A DNA stretch of 64,000 nt from NCBI GenBank assembly GCA_965223165.1, contig CBDCVQ010000011.1, forward strand, positions 186,001-250,000, in the 5' to 3' direction. Under the pieces are notes generated by a model. That model was not told the origin of the DNA and ran no database searches. It was given only the letters and a program-made list of their open reading frames with translations. Position numbers and translations under genes: made by a program. Shown one piece after another: positions 1 to 8,266 of this stretch (position 1 is the first letter of the stretch; each line of letters begins with the position of its first letter). This DNA comes from JABDMH01 sp965223165. GTDB lineage: Bacteria; Bacteroidota; Bacteroidia; Chitinophagales; Saprospiraceae.

Positions 1-714
1 TGGCTTCTGCAAGTACTTGAGCAACCAAAGGAGATAAGCCGTAAGGCACAGTAGCACAGGAGCATAAATCTCCTCATAACCGAAAAAGAATTGCAGAAAC
101 GGGGCAGAGGCGCCCATCAATGCAATGCCCGCCCGCAGTCGAGTGCCAGGCAAATACTTCCATACATAGGATAACCACAACCACACATACAGTCCACCCG
201 AAAGGGAGCCGAGCCATCGAAACACCTGGGTATGCGTCAGACCGGTCCAGTAGGAGGTCAGTCTGACCGCGCTGAGTACGGTGGTATTGCCAGACTTTAG
301 GTCAAAGAAATTGAGCGCCAGGAGTTCCTTTAGATATTTGGCATCGTAAGACGTCGTTCGCAACCCCATGCGGTCCTTGAAGAGGGGGGCATCACCATAA
401 AGGCTGTCGTGCATCGCGCACTGGTAGAATAGAAACATGGCGGTTATAGCCAGACCGCCGATGAGCCAGCCCGGTCGCGGCACGGATGATGTCAGTCTGG
501 ATATGCAGAGATGGAGACGATCCGTCTGGGTGGGAGGTAGCTCGATCAACACCAAAGCGATAAGCAGAGCCAGAAACGTCCACGGACCCGGCATCAATGC
601 CACATGGTGAAGACCCCACCAACTACCTGGCCAAATCACGGCCAGCAGATAGCATGCCCAGCATAAGCGTGCCACCCATCGGTTTCTTGAACTGATCTGC
701 TTGTCGTTCTCCAT
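1..714 (-). CDS. Polytopic membrane protein, GT-C-like GHxExYAP family (N-terminal part, cut by window edge)
   Basis: The reading frame is open from an ATG at 714 to the window edge, giving 238 residues of a longer protein. It starts with a short cytoplasmic tail and a membrane segment, then a WWGLHH motif. A YGDAP motif with an Asp two residues before the Tyr-containing stretch follows in the first loop, and GYEEIYAP comes near the edge. The same three motifs, in the same order and spacing, occur in the proteins at 803, 17436 and 21247, so this is a fourth paralogue. An early acidic loop followed by many helices is typical of GT-C glycosyltransferases that use lipid-phosphate sugars, but catalysis is inferred. 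It is divergent from the next gene, with an 88-bp gap between the two start codons. Confidence 0.8.
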   Translation of the reverse strand, partial: MENDKQISSRNRWVARLCWACYLLAVIWPGSWWGLHHVALMPGPWTFLALLIALVLIELPPTQTDRLHLCISRLTSSVPRPGWLIGGLAITAMFLFYQCAMHDSLYGDAPLFKDRMGLRTTSYDAKYLKELLALNFFDLKSGNTTVLSAVRLTSYWTGLTHTQVFRWLGSLSGGLYVWLWLSYVWKYLPGTRLRAGIALMGASAPFLQFFFGYEEIYAPVLLCLTAYLLWLLKYLQKP

Positions 715-802
715 GCAAGTCCTTGGGGTGGGCGCAATCAAGATAGCAATCTCCAAGAAGTGCCGATTGGGCCCTCCGCGAATTTTTGCAGATTTGTGCG
801 TG

Positions 803-2776
803 ATGGCTGACCAATCCAAAGACCCCTCATTGTCACGGCGCTTCACCCTGATGGCCTTGTTGGTCTGGTCACTCATTGTCGTCGCAGCCATCCATCCCGA
901 TTTTTGGTGGGGCTTGCATTTTCTTGCGTTCGTCCCCTCTTGGCTGGCGGCGCTGCTGCTTCTGACCAGCCTGGCCCTGCTGCTGGCTCCCCGGATCAGC
1001 GATATGCAACCTTTGCTACGAGTGAATTGGCAGTTCACTCCGGCGTTGATCGCCTTCGCAATGGGCGGTATCTTCTACTTTTTCCCAATCTACCTGGACA
1101 CCTACGGAGACGCCATCTGGGTGCGTGACACCCAGGACGAAGTGGTGACGCAGATACCCGCCGACATGCAGGCGGAGTTGAGGACATGGACATTGCATCC
1201 CTCCCGGGCCAGGTCGTTTATGCTCAGTGCCATTTCGACCACGGCCTATCACACCGGCAGCTCACTGCGTCAGGTCTATGTGGCCATGGGCCTGGTCTGC
1301 GGGGTGCTTTTTGTTTGGTTTTGGCTACAATGGGTGCAGAAAAAACTCCACGAGCCCCTATGGCGGTGGACGATGACCGTCGTGGGGCTTTCTGCTCCTT
1401 TCCTGGCGGCCTTCTGTGGCCACCTCGAAGTCTATGCTCCGATCTACCTCTTGCTCCTCCTGTGGCTACAGGGCTTACTCCGTTACTTGGAGGATGAAAG
1501 CCCGATCGTCCTGGCACTACTCCTCCCCTTTACAGTGTTGCTTATGCGCATGCATCCGCTGGGCTGGTTTCTGCTGCCCGTATGGGGGCTAGCGCTACTG
1601 TGGAGATGGCGCCATCGGCATCCCTGGGTTGCCCGGATACTTCGTCCCCAGGGGGTGCTGCTTCTCCTGGGAGTCCCGGCTATTGTAGGTGGCAGTTTAC
1701 TCTACTTTGTCGTGACAGGTGACTTTCGCGACGACCGTACACTGCACGAGACAGCCGCGGATCAACATCTCTTTTTGCCCATCGTGACGCCCGATCCCCC
1801 CTATGATCGCTACAATCTGCAGAGTTTCAATCACATAGCGGACTTCGCCAACGCCATGTTGTTTTGGTCGGTGCCTTGCTGGTTGCTACTGGCCATGGTC
1901 TGGTTTGGTGCAAGAAAAGCTTATCGGTGGAGTGAACCATCTCTGCTTTTCACCGCTGCTGTCCTCGGTTGCTTCATTGCCTTTCTCTTTGTGATCAATC
2001 CGATCCTTACCCTCCCCATGGATTGGGATCTATATGCGGTCAGTGCGCCCGTGCTGTTGGTCTTTACTCTCCTGGTCGTAAAGGAGGTGCAGCACGACGC
2101 TCGACTCCGTATCCACGGCTTTTGCTTTGCCGTGGGCATCGGCATCCTAAGCACCCCCTTTATCTTCATCAATGCCTCCAAGGACATGTATTCCCAGCGG
2201 TTGCAAAGCGTCGCCATGCATGTGTACAGGACCTACTACGAGTGGTCAGGCATACACATGGACTTTGCTTTGGGGCTGGTCAAGGACGATCCCGACCAGT
2301 ACCTTTGGCGACAAGCTGAGGTGATCACCGAAATAGAACAGTTTGCCCATCATCCCCTGGACGAACGGAATCTGAACTACCTGCAGCTTCTATCCATCTA
2401 CGGGCGATCTGTCCTGCAGCATGAAAAGGACCTGGCCAAGGCCATGCCACTGTTGCAAAAGGTGCATCGATATTATCCCCAGGACCGGGAAAACCTGATG
2501 CGACTGCTGGAGGTAAATTTCAGGCTGCAACGCTTTGGTGAGGCACATGACAATGCCGTGGAGTTGGTGTCGATCCGATATCCCAGCCACCGCAAAGCAC
2601 TGCGTATGGCCATACATTGTGCCATCGAGGCTGAGCGGAGAGAGGCCGTCCAGCAACATACAACCGCGTTCCTCTCCCAGTGGCCGGAGGACTTGACCAT
2701 CCAAAGGGTACAAGAAGGATTGCGGCAGGAAGCCACCCTGGCGACACTAGCCAAACTCTTCGCCTCCTCCAATTAA
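803..2776 (+). CDS. Polytopic membrane protein, GT-C-like GHxExYAP family
   Basis: This 657-residue protein has about ten hydrophobic helices and a soluble C-terminal third that looks like TPR-type helical hairpins (about residues 520-650). Family motifs are WWGLH (about 35), DTYGD (about 99), GHLEVYAP (about 206), an FLP...DRYNL loop (about 323) and LPMDWDLY (about 403). I chose the ATG at 803. The upstream in-frame ATG at 701 would overlap the divergent gene and adds a 34-residue extension not seen in the paralogues. The acidic first-loop motif suggests a GT-C sugar transferase at the periplasmic face of the inner membrane, but no characterised family is recognised. Its stop overlaps the convergent SGNH gene across a shared TTAA. 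Confidence 0.8.
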   Translation: MADQSKDPSLSRRFTLMALLVWSLIVVAAIHPDFWWGLHFLAFVPSWLAALLLLTSLALLLAPRISDMQPLLRVNWQFTPALIAFAMGGIFYFFPIYLDTYGDAIWVRDTQDEVVTQIPADMQAELRTWTLHPSRARSFMLSAISTTAYHTGSSLRQVYVAMGLVCGVLFVWFWLQWVQKKLHEPLWRWTMTVVGLSAPFLAAFCGHLEVYAPIYLLLLLWLQGLLRYLEDESPIVLALLLPFTVLLMRMHPLGWFLLPVWGLALLWRWRHRHPWVARILRPQGVLLLLGVPAIVGGSLLYFVVTGDFRDDRTLHETAADQHLFLPIVTPDPPYDRYNLQSFNHIADFANAMLFWSVPCWLLLAMVWFGARKAYRWSEPSLLFTAAVLGCFIAFLFVINPILTLPMDWDLYAVSAPVLLVFTLLVVKEVQHDARLRIHGFCFAVGIGILSTPFIFINASKDMYSQRLQSVAMHVYRTYYEWSGIHMDFALGLVKDDPDQYLWRQAEVITEIEQFAHHPLDERNLNYLQLLSIYGRSVLQHEKDLAKAMPLLQKVHRYYPQDRENLMRLLEVNFRLQRFGEAHDNAVELVSIRYPSHRKALRMAIHCAIEAERREAVQQHTTAFLSQWPEDLTIQRVQEGLRQEATLATLAKLFASSN

Positions 2777-3987
2777 AAGATAATCTCCTCTTTGTACCAC
2801 CGGTACAGGGCCTCTCCCACAATCTGGTACCCCTTCTTTCGCATGTGATCATCGTAGTTCCAGTAGAGGCGCTGGCCTCGCTCCTCGTAAGACTTGACCA
2901 CTGGCGTGAGGTCCAGGAAGGGCCATGTCATGTCGGCACAAACATTCGCGAGTGATTGGGCGTGCTGCTGATAGGTCGCCTGGGTCAGGTCCAGCGAGTC
3001 GGGACAAAGCTGGAGGCAGGTCTGCCGTTCAAATGGATAGTAGCGGCGAGTGATTTGGCTCCGGCTGGGCAGGTAACATATGGCTACCCGCGTATCGTAC
3101 GATGCCAAGTGATCTCGTAACCAGTGTGCCCACGGCAGCAAATCAACCTTTTCACGCAAGTGCTTTTCTTCCGCCGCGAGATAGTTGATCCGAAAGGTGT
3201 TAAATCGACCAGCTCGCATATAATCTGCCAGTTCCGGCAACACATGGGGGGCAAAGTCTTGCTCCTGCTTTGTCCAAAGATTAAAGGGATCAGGCACCGC
3301 CGGCATAAAGGGCCTAGGAGAGTGCCAGCGAAAGGTCAACGGTTCGCCCTGCGCCAGCGCCTCAAGGATCTCCACCAAGCGAGGCTTCCACCGGGCATAA
3401 TAGGTAGCTTCCGTCGATGCGGTGGGCCGGGCTACATGTCGATTGGAGATATCGTTGGCAAACAATACCAGTATCAGCCAATCAGGCTGGAAGAGTGGGA
3501 CGGCCCGATGGATCAAGCGCGTGTATTCCGGTAGTCCAGCACCGGTGATGCCCAGATTCATGATCTCGGCCCCTGCCTCATCCAGGGTGCCAAACACATC
3601 GGGAATACTTTGGCCCTCATCCACCATGGCTCCCTCTACAAAGCTGTCTCCCACAAACATGATGCGCTGCTTGCCAGGCCGCTTGCGCACCTTCCAGTCT
3701 CGATCTCTAAAGCCATAACCGTTCAGCCGATGGACAAAGGCGTGGTTAGTATCTGGCGCTGACTCGAAGGTCCTCCGCTCGTAGCGCATGGGACTGATCG
3801 ACGGCACGTCAGGAGGACGTGGCACAAACTGACTGCGATTAAAGTCCTTCAACGCGGGCAGGGGAAAACAGATACGGAAGATAGACTCCTGCAGTAGCAG
3901 AAGGCAGATCAGATAGATCAGCCAAAAAATCCATCGACGGGCTTTCAAGTATTCTTTCGCTTTAAGGGGATTGCCATGAAGGGCCAT
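2773..3987 (-). CDS. Membrane-anchored SGNH/GDSL-family hydrolase
   Basis: This 404-residue protein has one N-terminal membrane segment (about residues 18-38) and a periplasmic SGNH domain. Block I is the FVGDSF motif with the nucleophilic Ser near residue 115. An NLGITGAG block and an LFANDI block (block III Asn) follow, and a C-terminal DDHMRKKGY supplies the Asp-x-x-His pair. Such proteins act as O-acyl or O-acetyl esterases or transferases on polysaccharides or glycoproteins. The setting between glycosyltransferase-like genes fits glycan decoration. An upstream ATG at 4062 would add 25 residues; I prefer 3987, just before the Lys/Arg-rich tail and membrane anchor. It is convergent with the gene on its left. 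Confidence 0.8.
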   Translation of the reverse strand: MALHGNPLKAKEYLKARRWIFWLIYLICLLLLQESIFRICFPLPALKDFNRSQFVPRPPDVPSISPMRYERRTFESAPDTNHAFVHRLNGYGFRDRDWKVRKRPGKQRIMFVGDSFVEGAMVDEGQSIPDVFGTLDEAGAEIMNLGITGAGLPEYTRLIHRAVPLFQPDWLILVLFANDISNRHVARPTASTEATYYARWKPRLVEILEALAQGEPLTFRWHSPRPFMPAVPDPFNLWTKQEQDFAPHVLPELADYMRAGRFNTFRINYLAAEEKHLREKVDLLPWAHWLRDHLASYDTRVAICYLPSRSQITRRYYPFERQTCLQLCPDSLDLTQATYQQHAQSLANVCADMTWPFLDLTPVVKSYEERGQRLYWNYDDHMRKKGYQIVGEALYRWYKEEIIF

Positions 3988-4108
3988 AAGGTAATACCGC
4001 ACACCAGAATGACCAAATTGTTTAGGTCGGCCAGAACCAGGCATCCACATGATCGCGGCCAAAAAACCAGGTCGTAGCCATGGCGGGCTTTCTATATTTA
4101 TGGGTTGA

Positions 4109-6034
4109 ATGAACCGCGGTATGATCGCAGACCCCCTGGAAGGCTATTCCACCAGAACCAAAGGCGGTATCCTAGTCTTGCTATCGGCTTTCGTCGCGCT
4201 GGTAGTGATGTCACCCATTCTGGCGAATGGATGGGTTGTCTGGGACGACTATGGCTATGTGCTCAACAATTCGCTGGTACATCGACTGGACGTGGAGGGC
4301 ATATGGGAGATGATGACCACCGCCTCGGTGATGGGCAACTATCATCCGCTGACGTTGATATCCCTGGCCATAGACTATCACCTGGGGGGTAGTGATCCGC
4401 TTTTGTATCACTTGCACAACATAGGTCTACACCTTGCCAATGTTGCCATCGTCTTCTACTTTTCCTTTCTCTGTTCGAGACGACTCGACGTGTCTTTTTT
4501 GGTGAGTCTTCTTTTTGGGATTCACCCCATGCACCACGAGGTGGTGACGTGGGTGTCGGCGCGAAAGGATCTGCTGAGCACACTATACTATTTTGCCAGT
4601 CTGAGTGCATATGTGCATTATCTCCAGACGGAAAAGAAGCAGTTTTATCAGGTCACCATCTTGTGTTTTGTCTTGGCGCTGCTCTCCAAAGCCACGGCAG
4701 TCACCCTACCGGTGGTACTACTGCTCTTGGACCATTTGCACGATCGTCCGAATGTACTGCAAAACATTAGGGGCAAGCTCCTGCTCTTCCTTATCAGCGC
4801 GGCCTTTGGCATGCTGGCGATCTCTAGTCAGGATGACGCCATCACTTGGAGTCAAGACATTGAATACTCTTTCCTGGAGTCTCTCTTTGCTGCGGCTTAC
4901 GCGCTGCTCGTCTACTCGGTCAAAGCTCTGTTGCCGATTCACTTATCTCCTTTCCACCCGTATCCGACCTGGTATTTCGAGGGACATCCCTGGTACATAT
5001 ACGCCTCCGTGATCCCGGTCTTCCTACTCTTGCGCTGGTTTTTCACAGCACACAAGACCCATCGCGTCTTGTTTTTTGGCGGGGCCTTTTTTGTCGTGAC
5101 GATCTTGCCACTGCTGCAGATCCTCCCGGTCGGCATAGCCATCATTAGCGAACGCTACACCTATCTACCCTACTTTGGCCTCTTCTATTTCATGGCGCAT
5201 GTGGTCGCAGACTTCATCCGCCGCCCCACCCCAGCGTGGCGCGTAGGACGACGAGCTAAACTGCTGCTCACCGGCTTGTACTTGGTCTTCCTCTGCTTTA
5301 CCACCATTCTTCTGTCGAGACATTGGGAAAATACGGAGACCCTTTGGACGCGGGTGATAGATCAGTACCCGAAGAACTTCTTCGCCTATTTTCAACGAGC
5401 TAACCACCGTATGGAGCAAGGGCTCTATCAACTAGCCATACCAGACTATGACAAGACGCTGCGCTACAATCCCTACTACGGGCTGACGCTGCGATTCCGG
5501 AGTGATGCTAAGCGGATGTTGGGCGACTATCATGGGGCGATTGCCGACTTGGACACCCTGCTGCTGAGAGAGCCACTCAACACCGGTGCACTGAGTATGC
5601 GAGGACAACTGTATTCGAATGTTGGTGATCATCGGTCAGCGGTGGAGGACCTCAATCGCAAAGTGCGCATAGACAGCACGGACCCCATCGGCTATCTGCT
5701 ACGGGCTGTGGTGTTGGAGCGTTTGGAGGCACCCGAAGTGGCCCTGGTAGACTACACCACGGCCCTGGCGTTAGATCCTCAAAATCCGGGCGGATACAAC
5801 AATCGTGGGTTGGTGCTTCTGCAGCTTGACCGCGCCGAAGAGGCGATCCAGGACTTCAATCAAGCCATCTTGTACAATCCCAATTTTGCTCAGGCCTACT
5901 TTCGAAGGGCCAAGGCTCATCGTCACTTGGGTCGATCGGCAGAAGCGCTGGAAGATGCCTTAAAAGCGCGTGATCTCGGCTACGGCTTGGACTCGCTATA
6001 CTTGGACTCCCTCCATCAAGAGGCCAGCGAGTAG
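4109..6034 (+). CDS. TMTC-like membrane protein: GT-C domain plus C-terminal TPR repeats
   Basis: This 641-residue protein has about ten to eleven hydrophobic helices over residues 22-405 and five or six TPR units over about 420-625. A WDD motif (Asp46, Asp47) sits right after the first helix. HPLTL, an HPMHHEVV stretch and SARKDLL follow. This order matches eukaryotic TMTC protein O-mannosyltransferases and their bacterial relatives. The expected role is transfer of a sugar from a polyprenyl-phosphate donor to a periplasmic acceptor, with the TPR region binding protein; the substrate here is unknown. It is divergent from the SGNH gene and convergent, at 22 bp, with a second TMTC-like gene. 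An 18-bp fragment of the dispersed repeat fills that gap. Confidence 0.85.
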   Translation: MNRGMIADPLEGYSTRTKGGILVLLSAFVALVVMSPILANGWVVWDDYGYVLNNSLVHRLDVEGIWEMMTTASVMGNYHPLTLISLAIDYHLGGSDPLLYHLHNIGLHLANVAIVFYFSFLCSRRLDVSFLVSLLFGIHPMHHEVVTWVSARKDLLSTLYYFASLSAYVHYLQTEKKQFYQVTILCFVLALLSKATAVTLPVVLLLLDHLHDRPNVLQNIRGKLLLFLISAAFGMLAISSQDDAITWSQDIEYSFLESLFAAAYALLVYSVKALLPIHLSPFHPYPTWYFEGHPWYIYASVIPVFLLLRWFFTAHKTHRVLFFGGAFFVVTILPLLQILPVGIAIISERYTYLPYFGLFYFMAHVVADFIRRPTPAWRVGRRAKLLLTGLYLVFLCFTTILLSRHWENTETLWTRVIDQYPKNFFAYFQRANHRMEQGLYQLAIPDYDKTLRYNPYYGLTLRFRSDAKRMLGDYHGAIADLDTLLLREPLNTGALSMRGQLYSNVGDHRSAVEDLNRKVRIDSTDPIGYLLRAVVLERLEAPEVALVDYTTALALDPQNPGGYNNRGLVLLQLDRAEEAIQDFNQAILYNPNFAQAYFRRAKAHRHLGRSAEALEDALKARDLGYGLDSLYLDSLHQEASE

Positions 6035-6037
6035 CTA

Positions 6038-6055
6038 TAGATATGTTGAATAATT
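6038..6055 (+). repeat. 18-bp fragment of the dispersed inverted-repeat element
   Basis: These 18 bases are identical to part of the left arm of the elements at 45567 and 59979 (the stretch running from the TAGATATG to the AATAATT). They lie between the stop codons of two convergent genes, the same kind of site as the other copies. No matching right arm is visible, so this is a remnant or a chance match. An exact 18-bp chance match is unlikely in 64 kb. Confidence 0.5.
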
Positions 6056-6056
6056 A

Positions 6057-7946
6057 CTAGTCGTAGACCGGATCCTTGGTGAGCTCTGTGATGTACTCAG
6101 GCGACAATCGGTATCCCACCTCTTCTGCCTTCATGGCATCGACGATGGCTAGGTCATAGTCTTCGGCCTCTTTGTGCGCCACAGATCGCAGGAAGTAGGC
6201 TTCGCCAAAGATCGGATTGAGCTCAATAGCCCTGGAAAAATCCTCCAGCGCCCCGCGTATGTCTCGCATTTGGAGCCTTACTACCCCCCGATAGCGATAA
6301 AGTATGGGATCCCTGGGGATCTTCTGGATACCCCGAGTGTATACGGATTCCGCTTCTTCGTATCTCTCCAATCCCTCTAGCATGACGGCAGAATTGAGAT
6401 AGGCGGTGCTGCGAAAGGGTTCCAGGGCGATGGCATTCTCCAGGTCCGCCAGTGCTTGGCCCGGTTGCTCAAAGTTGGAATAGAGCAACAGGGCGCGGTT
6501 GATGTATGCACTGTAGTTTTTACCCCCCACTTCCATGATCCTGTTGAAATCGGCCAGCGCCCCCTCCAGATCTCCTTTCTCCTTCAGCATACGACCGCGC
6601 TCCAGCAGGGCATAGACGTTGTCATCGCCAATTTCCAGCGTCTTCGAATATTGGTCCAAGGCTTCCTCTTTGCGGCCCAGACCCTTGAAGTAATCCGCCA
6701 GATTGACATGCCCCATGAAGGTGCCCGGGTACTTTTTGATCACGTCTCGCCACAGCGTTTCTCCGTTCTTCCACACGAAAGTACGGCCGAAGGAGATCCC
6801 CGCAAACAGTAGGAGAAAGCCGGCCAAGGCCAGTCGCCTGACCCGAATCTGACGGTGCGAATCCTCCAGTTGCGCTATGACCCATGTGGCTAGTAAGAAA
6901 AAGAGTCCCAGGTAAGGCAGGTAACTATATCGATCGGCCATGATACCTCGACCAAAGGGCAAGATCTTCAGTACAGGCAAGAGGGTTAACACGAAGAAAC
7001 CCACTGAAAAGACAAACAATCGCTTGTCCGGATACCTACTATATCCAAATCTCAGGATCGCTCCGACCGGCACCACAGCTAGGTACACATACCAGGGCAT
7101 AGAGGAATGATGCACGAAGGGATAGGGATGAAAAGCGGACAACTTGTAGGGTACGATCACCTTGATGGCATAGATGAGCAGGTTAAACGCACCAACGAAT
7201 ACGGTCTTGTAGAAGGGTATGCTGGCCATGGCATGCATGGACCTGCCTTCTTGCTGGCCAAGCACAGCTACGACGGCGATGATCAATGCTCCTATGAAGT
7301 ACGGTGCCTTGTCCAAGAGGGAGCTTCTCTGTACTTGCCTACCCAGGAAATAGTCGAGAAGAAAGAGGACAAACGGCAAGGTGATTGCCATGCTTTTTGA
7401 CAACAGACTCAGTGCAAATGCTATCACACTGATCCCATACCATGCCCATCGCCGGACGGCTGCGACCGGCCTCAGATACCTGACATAGCCGATCATCGAG
7501 ATCAGAAAGAAGAGGGTAAAGAGTAGATCCTTCCGAGCCGATACCCAGGCCACCGATTCTACGTGCAGTGGGTGAATACCGAATAAAAGTGCACAGAGCA
7601 ACGCTACCAGCCGGTTGTCCTGTATCGTCGTGAAGAAGGCGAAGACGAGCGCCACATTGAGCAAGTGCAGAAGGAGATTGTCCAGATGATATAGAAATGG
7701 CTCATTGCCCACGACACTGTACTCCAGGGCATAACTCAGTAACGTAAGGGGATGATAGGATCCTAGTACCTCGCTCGTGACAAATATCGCCTTCAAATGG
7801 TTGGGCGTGAGACCGTGGATCAGGGCGTTCTGCTGAATGTAGCTGTGATCGTCCCAATTGACCCAACCATTGAGCACCACAGGGCATAACACGATGGCTG
7901 TCAGAAGAAGGCAGAGGGGTAAGCCGTATCTCTTGATCGCGTTCAC
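6057..7946 (-). CDS. TMTC-like membrane protein: GT-C domain plus C-terminal TPR repeats
   Basis: This 629-residue paralogue of the protein at 4109 is encoded on the opposite strand. The first helix (about 8-26) is followed by NWDDHSYI with the Asp pair at 32-33, then HPLTLLSY, HPLHVESVAW and SARKDLLF. About ten helices fill residues 8-395, and TPR repeats follow from about 420 to 615. As in TMTC proteins, the acidic pair should face the periplasm and coordinate the lipid-phosphate sugar donor. It is clearly diverged from its neighbour and is not a recent duplicate. Sugar and acceptor cannot be told from the sequence. Confidence 0.85.
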   Translation of the reverse strand: MNAIKRYGLPLCLLLTAIVLCPVVLNGWVNWDDHSYIQQNALIHGLTPNHLKAIFVTSEVLGSYHPLTLLSYALEYSVVGNEPFLYHLDNLLLHLLNVALVFAFFTTIQDNRLVALLCALLFGIHPLHVESVAWVSARKDLLFTLFFLISMIGYVRYLRPVAAVRRWAWYGISVIAFALSLLSKSMAITLPFVLFLLDYFLGRQVQRSSLLDKAPYFIGALIIAVVAVLGQQEGRSMHAMASIPFYKTVFVGAFNLLIYAIKVIVPYKLSAFHPYPFVHHSSMPWYVYLAVVPVGAILRFGYSRYPDKRLFVFSVGFFVLTLLPVLKILPFGRGIMADRYSYLPYLGLFFLLATWVIAQLEDSHRQIRVRRLALAGFLLLFAGISFGRTFVWKNGETLWRDVIKKYPGTFMGHVNLADYFKGLGRKEEALDQYSKTLEIGDDNVYALLERGRMLKEKGDLEGALADFNRIMEVGGKNYSAYINRALLLYSNFEQPGQALADLENAIALEPFRSTAYLNSAVMLEGLERYEEAESVYTRGIQKIPRDPILYRYRGVVRLQMRDIRGALEDFSRAIELNPIFGEAYFLRSVAHKEAEDYDLAIVDAMKAEEVGYRLSPEYITELTKDPVYD

Positions 7947-8266
7947 AGGCTGCGTCTCACATTTGCCGGAACAAATCTAAAAATTCCCGCTCGTGCAGTG
8001 TAGTACAAAGTGCCTATAAGAAGCCACCGAGCATTAGACAGTCGGGCAAATTTGTACCTGGCTGAAACCAGGTCGTGACGGCCCGAGCACAGGTTCTTCC
8101 TCTCCTGCCACAGTATCGTCCCATGGCTACTCCTACCTTGTCCCAGGTATGAGGACAAAATTTGACTTGAAGCCCCAGACAACTACCGGGGGTTGGCCTA
8201 ATATCCCCCATCTTAGCAATTACTAATGCACCCCCTACATCGCCCTACTTACACAGCAGGTAGCCG
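7947..8266. other. Gene-free interval between TMTC-like and YfhO-like genes
   Basis: I see no supported gene in these 320 bp. One small perfect hairpin is present: ACCTGG at 8056-8061 pairs with CCAGGT at 8068-8073 around a six-base loop, with no T-tract. The interval lies upstream of the 6057-7946 gene and downstream of the YfhO gene, both leftward, so it may carry a promoter for the former. No clear TAnnTTTG box was found. Confidence 0.4.
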